Of a stretch of 64,000 nt of DNA, positions 7,724 through 16,255 are shown in pieces; within the stretch, counting starts at the first letter, position 1, and each line of letters begins with the position of its first letter. The stretch covers positions 23,432-87,431 of the forward strand of contig DASYHY010000061.1 in the NCBI GenBank assembly GCA_036252795.1, given 5' to 3'. Source of the DNA: Aurantimonas sp036252795. Its GTDB lineage: Bacteria > Pseudomonadota > Alphaproteobacteria > Rhizobiales > Rhizobiaceae. The notes beneath the pieces are model-generated. The model did not search any database. It was not told where the DNA came from and was given only the letters and a program-made list of their open reading frames with translations. The position numbers and the translations under genes were made by a program.

Positions 7724-9033
7724 CCCTGCATCTCCCTTTCGAACAGTGTTTCGAGCCATTGAGCCGTGCGCAGCAGCCGGCCGTCCTCGCCGCGGCGACC
7801 GACCAGCTGGACGCCCATCGGCTGACCGTCCGGCGTCGCCAGCAGCGGTAGCGTGACGCTCGGCACGCCGAGGAACGTCCACAGAGTATTGAACGCGGTC
7901 GCATCCTCGTCGGCGCCGGCCGGGCCCGTCGCGGCAGGCGTGAGGATAGCGTCGCACCGTTCGAAGATCGCGTCGAGCCCCGCGTGCAGCACCGTCCGCC
8001 AGTCGAGCGCCGCCAGATACTCCCGGGCGAGGATGGTGTCGCCGCTGTCGAGATCGCGGGAGAGGGACGTGGGCAGGGCGTCGGCGTGCCGCTGCCGCAG
8101 GCCGGTCAGGTTCTTCGCCATCTCCGCCAGCGCCACCCGTTCCGCGAGGACACGGCTGTCGGCGAAGATCGCCGGCAGGGGCGCATCGAACGAGCGATCG
8201 CCGAGTATCTCCGTCACCTCGCCGAAGGCCTCGTGCATCTGCGGATCGGCGCGGTCCCACCAGGGGGTCCGCACGAAGGCGAGGGTCGGCACCACCGGCG
8301 GTTCGGTGCCGGCGTGTTCCAGCAGGCGCGGATGCGGCGACAGCGAGGTCGCGGCGTCGGCGGCGTCGAAGCCGAACAGCGCCTCGGCGAGGAGCGCCGC
8401 ACCCGCCACGTTCCGGGCGAACACGCCGGGCGCATCCAGCGTCGGAATGAGGTCGAGCGTGCCGCGCCGCGAGATCGATCCGAAGCTTGGCCGGTAGCCG
8501 GTGACGCCCGCCCGGGCCGCCGCGCCGATGAGCGAGGAGCGGCCGTCTATGGCGACGGCCAGCGGAGCGACGGCCGAGGCCACGGCGGTCGCCGCGCCCC
8601 CGGCGGACGCTGGCGACTGCTCGTCATCGCCACGGTCCGCTGCCAGTTCCCCGCCGCGCGTCTTGCCCGCGACCATGGCCCCGGCACTTCGCAGCCGTTC
8701 GACGATCGCGGATTCATTTTCCGGCACACGACCCTTGAAGGGCGCAAGGCCCCGCTCCGTCGGGATCCAGGCGGTGTCGATCGCGTCGTCCACCGCGACC
8801 GGCAGACCATGCAGCGCGCCGATCGCCCGACCGCGTCCGCGATAGGCGTCGAGCGAGGCCGCCTGCCGCCGCGCGAAGATCGCATCGAACCAGACGAAGC
8901 CGGTTGCGGCGGCGCCTTGCGTCTCGACACGGGCGATCATCGCCTCTGCAAGGCCGCTCGCTCGCATGGCACCGCTCGCCAGCCGCTCCCGCATGACCGG
9001 GACCGGAAGATCGAGGACCCTTCGATCAGCCAT
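7720..9033 (-). CDS. Amidase-signature family protein lacking the catalytic lysine
   Basis: 437 residues, the normal length for an amidase-signature (AS) hydrolase. The fold motifs are recognisable: GLPVAVDDAIDT (about 77-88), ASAGGAATAVA (142-152), and AIDGRSSLIGAAARAGVTGYRPSFG. In active members the first motif reads V-K-D; here it is V81-D82-D83, so the general base Lys of the Ser-cisSer-Lys triad is replaced by Asp (codon GAC). S143 and S167 align with the cis-Ser and the nucleophile, but the glycine-rich loop around them is altered. It is probably not a conventional amidase. It overlaps dctM by 8 bp and is overlapped by the small membrane gene, so it is co-translated with the TRAP transporter. 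Confidence 0.85.
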   Translation of the reverse strand: MADRRVLDLPVPVMRERLASGAMRASGLAEAMIARVETQGAAATGFVWFDAIFARRQAASLDAYRGRGRAIGALHGLPVAVDDAIDTAWIPTERGLAPFKGRVPENESAIVERLRSAGAMVAGKTRGGELAADRGDDEQSPASAGGAATAVASAVAPLAVAIDGRSSLIGAAARAGVTGYRPSFGSISRRGTLDLIPTLDAPGVFARNVAGAALLAEALFGFDAADAATSLSPHPRLLEHAGTEPPVVPTLAFVRTPWWDRADPQMHEAFGEVTEILGDRSFDAPLPAIFADSRVLAERVALAEMAKNLTGLRQRHADALPTSLSRDLDSGDTILAREYLAALDWRTVLHAGLDAIFERCDAILTPAATGPAGADEDATAFNTLWTFLGVPSVTLPLLATPDGQPMGVQLVGRRGEDGRLLRTAQWLETLFEREMQG

Positions 9034-10441
9034 AGAAGACGCTGGGAAGGTAGAAGACGATCTGCGGGAAGATGTAGACGATCGCCATCGCCACGAACAC
9101 CATGAACAGGAACGGCATGATGCCCTTGAATATCTGCGTCAGGCGCACCTCCGGCGGCGCGATCCCCTTCAGATAGTACGCGCTCATCGCCATCGGCGGC
9201 GTGAGGAACGATGTCTGCAGGTTCAGCGCGACGAGGATGCCGAAGAACAGCGGGTCGATGTCGAACATTGCCAGCAGCGGCAGGAAGATCGGCACGAAGA
9301 TGATGATGATCTCGCTCCACTCCAGCGGCCAGCCGAGCAGGAAGATGATCAGCTGGGCGAGCAGCAGGAACTGCAGCGGCGTCAGGTCGAGACCCTGCAC
9401 GAACTCCGAGATCACCGCCTCGCCGCCGAGATAGGAGAAGACCGAGGAGAAGACGTAGGAGCCGACGAAGAGCCAGCAGACCATCGCCGTGGTGCGCACC
9501 GTCAGGTACACCGACTCGCGCAGCCGCTGGAATGTCATCGCCCGGTAGACCACCGCCAGCGCGAGCCCGCCCAGCGCGCCGATCGCGGCCGCTTCCGTCG
9601 GCGTGGCGAGGCCGAACAGGATCGAGCCGAGAACCGCCATGATCAGCACGAAGAGCGGCAGGAACGACGTGACGATCATCCAGATCAGCCGGCCCAGCGG
9701 CACGTCGGGGACCTCGCCGGGCGCTGGCTTCGGCGCGACGGAGGGTTGCAGGATTGAGCGCCCGACGACGTAAACCAGATAAAGCCCGACCAGCAGAAGG
9801 CCCGGAAGCAGGGCACCGGCATAGAGCCGCACGATCGAGGTGCCGGATGCCGCCGCGTAGACGATGAGCATGATCGAGGGCGGGATCAGGATGCCGAGCG
9901 TGCCGCCGGCGCAGATGATGCCGGAAGCAAAGGACTGGTCGTAGCGCGCCTTCAGCATCGCCGGCAGGGCGAGCAGCCCCATCAGCGTCACCACCGCTCC
10001 GACGATGCCGGTGGCCGTGGCGAACAACGCACAGGTAATCAGGGCGGCGACGCCGAGCGAGCCCGGGACGTTCTTCGACGCGATGTTCAGCGTCGTGAAG
10101 AGGCGGTTGACGATGTTGGCGCGCTCGACGACGTAACCCATGAAGAGGAACAGCGGGACGGCGGTCAGCACCTCGTTGCTCATCACCGTGTAGGTCTGGT
10201 TGATGAACAGGTCGAATATTCGGCTGTTGAAGAACCCGTCGAGCCACAGGCTGACACTGTCGTAGGTGCTCGCCTCCTCGCCGAGGCGGTTGAAGGCGCG
10301 CCACATCCGGTCGCCGTCGAAATAGGCGTAGTAGCCAAAGCCGATACCCATGGCCATCAGGGTGAAGGCGATCGGAAATCCGAGGAAGACGAGGAAGATG
10401 AACAGCCCCAGCATGAACAGGGCAAGCTGCGGTTCGGTCAT
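9026..10441 (-). CDS. TRAP transporter large permease (DctM/FcbT3-like)
   Basis: 471 residues with about 12 membrane helices and DctM-family motifs such as GYVVERANIVNRLF, ATATGIVGAVVTLMG, GGTLGILIPPSIMLIVYA and LATPTEAAAIGALG. It is the ion-driven solute channel of a tripartite periplasmic transporter. Its ATG overlaps the dctQ stop by 4 bp and its 3' end overlaps the amidase homologue by 8 bp. The extended loop after the sixth helix and its partner types suggest the mannitol/chloroaromatic (FcbT) subgroup. Confidence 0.95.
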   Translation of the reverse strand: MTEPQLALFMLGLFIFLVFLGFPIAFTLMAMGIGFGYYAYFDGDRMWRAFNRLGEEASTYDSVSLWLDGFFNSRIFDLFINQTYTVMSNEVLTAVPLFLFMGYVVERANIVNRLFTTLNIASKNVPGSLGVAALITCALFATATGIVGAVVTLMGLLALPAMLKARYDQSFASGIICAGGTLGILIPPSIMLIVYAAASGTSIVRLYAGALLPGLLLVGLYLVYVVGRSILQPSVAPKPAPGEVPDVPLGRLIWMIVTSFLPLFVLIMAVLGSILFGLATPTEAAAIGALGGLALAVVYRAMTFQRLRESVYLTVRTTAMVCWLFVGSYVFSSVFSYLGGEAVISEFVQGLDLTPLQFLLLAQLIIFLLGWPLEWSEIIIIFVPIFLPLLAMFDIDPLFFGILVALNLQTSFLTPPMAMSAYYLKGIAPPEVRLTQIFKGIMPFLFMVFVAMAIVYIFPQIVFYLPSVFYG

Positions 10442-11022
10442 GGATGTGCGTCGCTTTCGGCGGCCGTGGCCTTGTTGAGAATGACGTTCTCGGTCTCCTG
10501 CACGTCCTCGTCGGCGCGCATCCAGGAGCCGGTGCGAATGCAGACGATGCAGCGCAGGATCTCGGCGATGCCCTGGATGAACAGGAGGATGCCGGCGGCG
10601 ACCATGACGGCCTTGAACTGGTAGATCGGGATGCCGGCGGGGCTGTTGACGCTGACCTCGCCGTAGCCGACCGAGCGGGCTGCGTACTTCCAGCCGGTGA
10701 TGATCAGGGCGGTCACGCCGGGGAAGAAGAAGAAGATATAGAGGATCAGGTCGACGGTCGCCTGGGTCCGTGGCTGCCAGAGCCGGTAGAGGAAGTCGCC
10801 GCGGACGTGGCCGCCGCGCGACAGCGTGTAGGCGCCGCCCATCATGAACAGCGTGCCGTACATGATGAAGGAGACGTCGAACGCCCAGGCGGTCGGACTG
10901 TTGAGCACGTATCGGACGAAGACTTCGTAACTCGTGCCGAAGGTCATCAGCATGATCAACCAGCCGAACGTCTTGCCGAAGGCGGCCGACAGCGAGTCGG
11001 CGAAGCGAATGAAAGCGACCAT
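10438..11022 (-). CDS. TRAP transporter small permease (DctQ-like)
   Basis: 194 residues from ATG at 11022 (MVAFIRFADSLSAAFGK). A TTG further up at 11079 is in frame but sits inside a long hairpin (11047-11072) and is rejected. Four hydrophobic segments and the pattern YEVFVRYVLNSPTAWAFDVSFIMYGTLF are typical of DctQ. It helps bring the substrate-loaded binding protein to DctM. The stop overlaps the dctM start by 4 bp. Confidence 0.9.
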   Translation of the reverse strand: MVAFIRFADSLSAAFGKTFGWLIMLMTFGTSYEVFVRYVLNSPTAWAFDVSFIMYGTLFMMGGAYTLSRGGHVRGDFLYRLWQPRTQATVDLILYIFFFFPGVTALIITGWKYAARSVGYGEVSVNSPAGIPIYQFKAVMVAAGILLFIQGIAEILRCIVCIRTGSWMRADEDVQETENVILNKATAAESDAHP

Positions 11023-11046
11023 GGGTCCGGGATCCGTCTGCAGAAA

Positions 11047-11072
11047 GGCCCGGTGGCGTTGGCCACCGGGCT
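11047..11072 (-). terminator. Stem-loop between dctP and dctQ (partial terminator or RNA processing site)
   Basis: On the minus strand AGCCCGGTGGC, loop CAAC, GCCACCGGGC form an almost perfect 11-bp stem followed by CTTTCT. It lies 27 bp after the dctP stop and 25 bp before the dctQ ATG. In TRAP operons such elements reduce expression of the membrane genes relative to the abundant binding protein; that role here is inferred. Confidence 0.7.
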
Positions 11073-11098
11073 GATTCAATGATTCTGCTGGAGTTCGA

Positions 11099-12259
11099 TC
11101 AGCTGTCGAGCTTGCCCGGGAAGAAATGCTCGTAGGCCAGGCGGTAATCCGGCGAGTTGAGGATTTCGTAGTACGTCACCCGCTCGACCCATTCGCGCTG
11201 GCTGTCCAGCACCTTCTTCATGAACGGGTCGGTCTCCAGTTCGGTGATCATCTCGGACCAGGCGTCGAGCTGCGCCTGAAGGATCTCCGTCGGCGTCTGG
11301 TGGACCGTGACGCCGCTTTCGCTCTGCAGCTTCTGCAGGTCGGCGGAATAATTGTCGAGAGCGAACGCGGTGTTCGCCGTCGATGCCGCCTCGACTGCGT
11401 ATTCCATGATGGCGCGGAGATCTTCGTCGAGATCCTCCATGAAGTCCCGGTTGAACAGGAACTCGAACGCTTCCGATGCCTGATGGTAGGAGCCGAGATA
11501 GTAGTTCTTGGCGACGTCCTGCGCGCCGAAGCGCATGTCGGACGACGGATTGTTGAACTCGAAGGCATCGATGACGCCGCGCTCCATCGCCGGCACGATC
11601 TCGCCGCCGGGCAGCTGGGTCACGCTCATGCCCATCGACTGCATGAGATCGGCAGCCAGGCCCACCGTGCGGTACTTGAAGCCGTTGATGTCGGCGACGG
11701 TGTTGACCTCGTTCTTGAACCAGCCGAAGGGCTGCGCCGGCATCGGGAAGCCGAGAAGCCCCACGATGTTGAGGCCCATGTTGTCCTGGGTAAGCTCGCG
11801 GTACAACTCGCGCCCGCCGCCCTGGTAGAACCAGGAGAGCATCGTCGTCGGATTGCCGCCGAAGACGGGGCCGGTGCCGAACAGCGACGCGGCCTTGTTC
11901 TTTCCGTACCAGTAGGCGGACACCGAGTGCGCCACGTCGAGCACGCCGTCATTGACCGCATCGATGACCTGGAACGCGCCCACGACCGCGCCTGCCGGCA
12001 GGAGGTCGATCGAAATGCGACCGCCGCTCATCTGCTCGACACGCTCGACATACTGGCGGGCCATGTCCATCCAGATGTCCGAGGCCGGCCAGGACGTCTG
12101 CATCTTCACCACGAGCGGCGACTGCGCGAGGACCGCGGGTGCGGCCAGGCTGGTCGCCGCGGCTCCCGCCACCACGGCGCCGCCGCGCAGGAATTTGCGT
12201 CGTGATACGGTGGCATCCGCCGTCGGCGTTACCAGACCGTTATTTGTGCGTCGCACCAT
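11099..12259 (-). CDS. TRAP transporter periplasmic substrate-binding protein (DctP-type)
   Basis: 386 residues. A twin-arginine signal S19-R-R-K-F-L with hydrophobic stretch and cleavage near AVLAQ (46) precedes the DctP fold: VVKMQTSWPASDIWMDMARQYVERVEQMSGG, GVLDVAHSVSAYWYGKN, ERGVIDAFEFNNPSSD. It captures the substrate in the periplasm for the DctQM permease. Similarity in pattern is to the FcbT1/mannitol-chloroaromatic subgroup (COG4663-like), often binding organic or keto acids; the true ligand is not evident. GGAGG lies 7 nt before the ATG. Confidence 0.93.
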   Translation of the reverse strand: MVRRTNNGLVTPTADATVSRRKFLRGGAVVAGAAATSLAAPAVLAQSPLVVKMQTSWPASDIWMDMARQYVERVEQMSGGRISIDLLPAGAVVGAFQVIDAVNDGVLDVAHSVSAYWYGKNKAASLFGTGPVFGGNPTTMLSWFYQGGGRELYRELTQDNMGLNIVGLLGFPMPAQPFGWFKNEVNTVADINGFKYRTVGLAADLMQSMGMSVTQLPGGEIVPAMERGVIDAFEFNNPSSDMRFGAQDVAKNYYLGSYHQASEAFEFLFNRDFMEDLDEDLRAIMEYAVEAASTANTAFALDNYSADLQKLQSESGVTVHQTPTEILQAQLDAWSEMITELETDPFMKKVLDSQREWVERVTYYEILNSPDYRLAYEHFFPGKLDS

Positions 12260-12533
12260 GATATTCCTCCCTTACAGTTTTCAACGAAAGCTAAGTCTCG
12301 TGCCTCCCAGCGCGGCAAAGATTGCCGATTAGTCCTCTTGCGTCAATGAACTGTTGGACGATTAAAGCGGCCGCAGCCGCGGAAAGGCACGCGTGCGCCT
12401 GCGAAACGGCCGGCGCGCGCAGCACGGCGTCGCGGGCATCGCATGACGCGTGAGTTCGGCGGCGCCCGGCAGGCGCCGCTCCGTCGCGATCAGGGCAGGG
12501 GCTTCGGGTTGGCCGGCTTCGGCACCGGCGCGA

Positions 12534-13064
12534 TCAGCCGTTGAAGGCGGTCTTCAGCAGGTTGATCTGCTCGCCCACCGGATTCGTTGCCGGTCCGCCT
12601 TCGTGGCGCGCAGCCTCGCCGTAGATTTCCCGGTCCAGCATGGCGATCCGCCGCTCGAGCTTGATCGCCCGATCGACGATGTGGCGAAATGTCTCCGGCA
12701 GTTCGGCATATTGGGGCGACTCGCGGGCGCTGCCGAGCCCTTCCAGCCGCACCTTGACCTTCTCCGCCTCCACCTGCGCCCGCGACATGTCGCCCTGGTT
12801 GGCGGCACGCTGGAGCAATAGCCACGACGCGACCTGCATCAGCCGCGTGGTCAGGCGCATCGACTCCGCGGCGTAGAGCGTGGCGCCCGCCTTGGACATC
12901 GCCTTCGCCTCGAGCCGGCCGGCGCCGTCGAGATAGATCGCGGTTTCGTCGACCAGCGCCATCCCCTCGTTGAAGAGGGGCTGGAACGAGCGTGAGAACG
13001 CCAGATGCTCGGCAAGCCGGATCGTCCGGTCTTCGGGGTGGGAATCGTTGATCTGCATGGTCAT
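12534..13064 (-). CDS. rcdA: DUF1465 protein, RcdA (regulator of CtrA degradation)
   Basis: 176 residues from ATG at 13064; a slightly later ATG at 13058 is an alternative. The sequence LAEHLAFSRSFQPLFNEGMALVDETAIYLDG, MRLTTRLMQVASWLLLQRA and ARESPQYAELPETFRHIVDRAIKLERRIAMLD matches the DUF1465/RcdA family. In Caulobacter RcdA is an adaptor that helps ClpXP degrade the master regulator CtrA at the G1-S transition. Upstream (13180-13197) are TTAA half-sites that could bind CtrA, consistent with a feedback loop. The C-terminal tail GEQINLLKTAFNG is conserved-looking. Confidence 0.88.
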   Translation of the reverse strand: MTMQINDSHPEDRTIRLAEHLAFSRSFQPLFNEGMALVDETAIYLDGAGRLEAKAMSKAGATLYAAESMRLTTRLMQVASWLLLQRAANQGDMSRAQVEAEKVKVRLEGLGSARESPQYAELPETFRHIVDRAIKLERRIAMLDREIYGEAARHEGGPATNPVGEQINLLKTAFNG

Positions 13065-13179
13065 AGCCTGCGACAGTCTCCCGGCGGCCTGCGTCACGCC
13101 CGTCTCGGCAGGACGAAGATTCGTGCTTTGCGGGAAAGTGCGGCGAGACCCCCTGCTTGGCAAGCGCATGCCGGTAACA

Positions 13180-13197
13180 ATGGTTAATCCGCCTTAA
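13180..13197. promoter_or_regulatory. Candidate CtrA-binding half-sites upstream of rcdA
   Basis: ATGGTTAA (reverse complement of the CtrA half-site TTAACCAT) at 13180-13187 is followed by TCCGCC and TTAA at 13194-13197, a TTAA-N6-TTAA arrangement. The CtrA consensus is TTAA-N7-TTAA, so the spacing is one base short. The site lies about 115-130 bp upstream of rcdA. Confidence 0.4.
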
Positions 13198-13230
13198 GCT
13201 ATCCGCCGAGGCGAAGGACCGCGAAACACC

Positions 13231-13310
13231 AAAAAAAAGAGCCGCGAAAGCGGCTCTCAGGAGTTTCAACAGGGAGGCGTCAAACGGGGCGGAGACCGCT
13301 CCGTCTATCC
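13231..13310 (-). ncRNA. Candidate small RNA with anti-Shine-Dalgarno motifs and strong terminator
   Basis: The minus strand has a perfect intrinsic terminator (AGAGCCGC, loop TTTC, GCGGCTCT, then eight T; 13231-13257). No protein gene ends before it on that strand; the nearest minus-strand gene upstream is 2 kb away, and the terminator lies before rcdA. Just 5' of it is an unpaired stretch containing CCTCCC and CTCCT (13260-13289), preceded by a small hairpin CGGAG-CGGT-CTCCG (13290-13303). Hairpin, exposed CCUCC/CUCCU and terminator is the design of alphaproteobacterial trans-acting sRNAs (such as the alpha-r14 class). The 5' end is not determined and may lie as far as about 13400. Confidence 0.5.
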
Positions 13311-13415
13311 AGCAATCTGGACCGACCAAAGTTAAACACCGGAAACCTTACCCGGGGATTAACGGCGCCTCGCCATCGAAAGATTCTCTCTACCTTCCCG
13401 GGCCGGAGGCACAAG

Positions 13416-14402
13416 ATGACGAACGAAATGACGGTCATGCAGCTCGACGGGTTCGGCGGCCCGGAGGTTCTGAAACCCGGGCACCGGCCCGTGCCGCAGC
13501 CTGGCTCGGGCGAGATCCGCGTGGCGGTTGCCGCCGCCGGGGTGAACCGGCCCGACGTGCTGCAGCGACTCGGCGTCTATCCCCCGCCGGCAGGCGCGCC
13601 CGACTGGCCGGGGCTCGAGATCGCCGGCACCGTCGACGCGGTCGGCGACGGCGCGACGCGCTACAGGGTGGGCGACCGCGTGACGGCCCTCGTTCCGGGC
13701 GGCGGCTATGCGACCTATGCCACGGTTGCCGAGGCGAACGCACTGCCGGTGCCGAAGGGAATGTCCCTCGAGGAGGCCGCCGGCATCCCGGAAACCTTCT
13801 TCACCGTCTGGCACAATGTCTTCCAGCGGGGCGGGCTGGCTTCCGGCGAGACGTTTCTCGTCCATGGCGGCACCTCCGGCATCGGCACGACCGCGATCCA
13901 GCTCGCCCGCGCGTTCGGGGCGCGGGTGTTCGCGACCGCCGGCAGCGACGACAAGTGCCGCGCTGCCGAGCGTCTCGGAGCGGAACTGTGCGTGAACTAC
14001 CGGAGCGGCGACTTCGTGCCGGCCCTGAGCGAGGCGACCGGGGGCAGGGGGATGGACCTCATCCTCGACATGGTCGGCGGCGACTACACGAATCGCAACC
14101 TGAAGCTGGCCGCCGAGGATGGGCGCATCGTGCAGATCGCCTTCCTGAAGGGCCCGAAGGTGGAGATCGACCTCAATCTCGTCATGCGCAAGCGGCTGAC
14201 CCTCACCGGCTCGACACTCCGGGCAAGATCGGTCGCATTCAAGGCTCAGATCGCCCGCGAGCTCGAGAAGCATGTGTGGCCGCTGCTTGCCGACGGCACC
14301 GTCCGGCCGCTGATCGAGGCACGCTACCGGCTCGATCAGGCCGCGGAGGCGCATCGGCACATGGACGAGGATCACATCGGGAAGATCGTGCTGACGATCT
14401 GA
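13416..14402 (+). CDS. NAD(P)H:quinone oxidoreductase, zinc-free MDR family
   Basis: 328 residues. It has the quinone oxidoreductase/PIG3 pattern: GVNRPDVLQRLGVYPPPAGAPDWPGLEIAG, the nucleotide-binding motif HGGTSGIGTTAIQLARAFGA, and MDLILDMVGGDYTNRNLKLA. No zinc-binding cysteine cluster is present. Such enzymes reduce quinones or double bonds with NADPH. CCGGAGG precedes the ATG by about 6 nt. It is divergent from the candidate sRNA and rcdA. Confidence 0.9.
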   Translation: MTNEMTVMQLDGFGGPEVLKPGHRPVPQPGSGEIRVAVAAAGVNRPDVLQRLGVYPPPAGAPDWPGLEIAGTVDAVGDGATRYRVGDRVTALVPGGGYATYATVAEANALPVPKGMSLEEAAGIPETFFTVWHNVFQRGGLASGETFLVHGGTSGIGTTAIQLARAFGARVFATAGSDDKCRAAERLGAELCVNYRSGDFVPALSEATGGRGMDLILDMVGGDYTNRNLKLAAEDGRIVQIAFLKGPKVEIDLNLVMRKRLTLTGSTLRARSVAFKAQIARELEKHVWPLLADGTVRPLIEARYRLDQAAEAHRHMDEDHIGKIVLTI

Positions 14403-14490
14403 GGCTGCGGCGAGGCGGGAGCCGTTGCAGTGGCCACGCCGGACGGGGAGTCCACGTGCCGTGGAATTCGCGACGGCCGGTGCCCCGTCC

Positions 14491-14519
14491 TTGCACCGCT
14501 CCTGCCGACACCTTATAAC
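14491..14519 (+). promoter_or_regulatory. Probable sigma-70-type promoter of trcR
   Basis: TTGCAC at 14491-14496 and TATAAC at 14514-14519 with 17 bp between them. A start near 14526 would leave a leader of about 70 nt before the GTG at 14595. Confidence 0.6.
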
Positions 14520-14594
14520 GGCCACCAATTCCAAGACATGTGGTGAGAACCCACGGCCTTCCTTCCGGGGCGGGCACTAAGGAGGATTGTATCC

Positions 14595-15305
14595 GTGGCA
14601 CAGCAACTATTGATGCCGAAGGCGACGGCGGTCTGGCTCGTCGACAACACCTCGCTTTCCTTCGAGCAGATCGCCGATTTCTGCACGCTGCATCCGCTCG
14701 AGGTGAAGGCGATCGCCGACGGCGAGTCGGCGCAGGGCATCAAGGGTCTCGATCCGTTGATGAACGGCCAGCTGACCCGCGACGAGATCGAGAAGGCCGA
14801 GAAGGATTCCAACCACCGGCTCAAGCTCGCCGCGCCGAAGGTGCGCGTGCCGGAGGCGAAGCGGAAGGCGCCGCGCTACACGCCGGTGTCGAAGCGCCAG
14901 GATCGGCCGAACGCGATCCTCTGGCTGGTGCGCAACCATCCGGAGCTGAAGGACGCCCAGATCTCGCGCCTGGTCGGGACGACGAAGAACACCATCCAGC
15001 AGATCCGCGAGCGCACGCACTGGAACTCCGCCAGCCTCCAGCCGATGGACCCGGTGACGCTCGGCCTGTGCTCGCAGATCGACCTCGACCTGGAGGTCGA
15101 GAAGGCCTCGCGCGGCATCGTGCGTCCCGAGGAGATCGCCGAGGAGGAGCGGCTGCTGTCGGCCTCGCAGACCCAGAACTGGGATCATCGCCAGCAGCCT
15201 GCCGCACCCGCGGAGGACGCAGAGCTCGATGCGGCGGCGGTGTTTGCCAAGCTCACCTCGATGCGGCGCACCGAGACGGACGAAGAAGAAGACGATCGGG
15301 GCTGA
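14595..15305 (+). CDS. trcR: DUF1013 protein, cell-cycle transcriptional regulator TrcR
   Basis: 236 residues from a GTG (14595) with GGAGG at 14581-14585. The sequence MPKATAVWLVDNTSLSFEQI, HPLEVKAIADGE and NAILWLVRNHPELKDAQISRLVGTTKNTIQQIRERTHWN matches DUF1013, which contains two helix-turn-helix-like segments (about residues 20-45 and 105-135). The family is restricted to Alphaproteobacteria and is annotated as a cell-cycle regulator. The C-terminus from about residue 180 is low in complexity and Glu/Ala-rich. It has its own promoter. Confidence 0.85.
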   Translation: MAQQLLMPKATAVWLVDNTSLSFEQIADFCTLHPLEVKAIADGESAQGIKGLDPLMNGQLTRDEIEKAEKDSNHRLKLAAPKVRVPEAKRKAPRYTPVSKRQDRPNAILWLVRNHPELKDAQISRLVGTTKNTIQQIRERTHWNSASLQPMDPVTLGLCSQIDLDLEVEKASRGIVRPEEIAEEERLLSASQTQNWDHRQQPAAPAEDAELDAAAVFAKLTSMRRTETDEEEDDRG

Positions 15306-15371
15306 CCGGCACCGTACGCGCCGCGGCGGGGCTCTCGGTCCCCGGCGCGGTCGGCCGCGAAGGCTGCCGGC

Positions 15372-16163
15372 TCAGCCTTCCTCCGGCACCGGCATCGTGT
15401 AGTTGAGGCCGAGCCGGCCACCGTCGGCGTAGATCGTCTGCCCGGTCACATAGCTCGCGTCTCTGGAAGCCAGGAAGGCGGCCACGCCCGCGATCTCCTC
15501 GGGGTCGCCGATCCGGCCGAGCGGGGTGCGCGACAGGATCTTCCGTTTCGCCGCCTCGTCGCTCGCCACCGCCTTCAGGAGGTCGGTCATGATCGAGCCG
15601 GGGCCGATGGCATTGACCCTGATGCCGTAAGGGGCCAGCGACAGCGCCATGACCTTCGTCAGCTGGCTGATCCCGCCTTTCGACACCGAATAAGCAACCT
15701 GGTCCGCCAGCGCGAAGACGGCGTTCACCGACGACATGTTGATGATCGACCCCGGCTGGCCGCCCGCCATCACCTTCTCGACCATGTGCTTAGCGACCGC
15801 TTGGCCGCAGAGGAAGGAACCCTTGAGGTTCACGTCGAGGACGCGCTCGAAGGCGCTTTCCTCCAGTTCGAGGAAGTCCGCCTTGTGGACGATCCCGGCA
15901 TTGTTGACGAGGATGTCGACGTTGCCGAACTCGCCCAGCGCCATCGCCAGGAGATTGTGGACGTGCAGGCGGTCGGCGACGTTGCAGACGGCCGAACGCA
16001 CGTCGCCCCATTCGGCCAGCGACTGCTCCGCGGCCGTCCCGGCCTTCTCGTCGATATCGGCGATGACGACCTTCGCGCCATCCTGCAGGAAGCGGCGGGC
16101 GACGGCGTAGCCGATCCCCTTGGCGCCGCCGGTGACGACCGCGACCTTTCCGTCGAATGCCAT
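15372..16163 (-). CDS. SDR-family oxidoreductase
   Basis: 263 residues from ATG at 16163. Classical short-chain dehydrogenase motifs are present: TGGAKGIG cofactor loop, NNAG, catalytic Ser in NMSSVN, YSVSK, and a C-terminal VTGQTIYADGGRLGLN. The Asp after the second strand (VVIADID) favours NAD over NADP. Relatives include 3-oxoacyl-ACP reductase-like and sugar-alcohol dehydrogenases; the substrate is unknown. It lies downstream of a second SDR on the same strand, 92 bp apart. Confidence 0.88.
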   Translation of the reverse strand: MAFDGKVAVVTGGAKGIGYAVARRFLQDGAKVVIADIDEKAGTAAEQSLAEWGDVRSAVCNVADRLHVHNLLAMALGEFGNVDILVNNAGIVHKADFLELEESAFERVLDVNLKGSFLCGQAVAKHMVEKVMAGGQPGSIINMSSVNAVFALADQVAYSVSKGGISQLTKVMALSLAPYGIRVNAIGPGSIMTDLLKAVASDEAAKRKILSRTPLGRIGDPEEIAGVAAFLASRDASYVTGQTIYADGGRLGLNYTMPVPEEG

Positions 16164-16255
16164 CGGGCTTCTCCTTCGTTGCGCTGCCGGCCTTTGGGGA
16201 GCCGGCGAAAGCGCCTGCATAGCAGAAGCTCCAGCGCGTGCGCGAGGCCGCTGCC

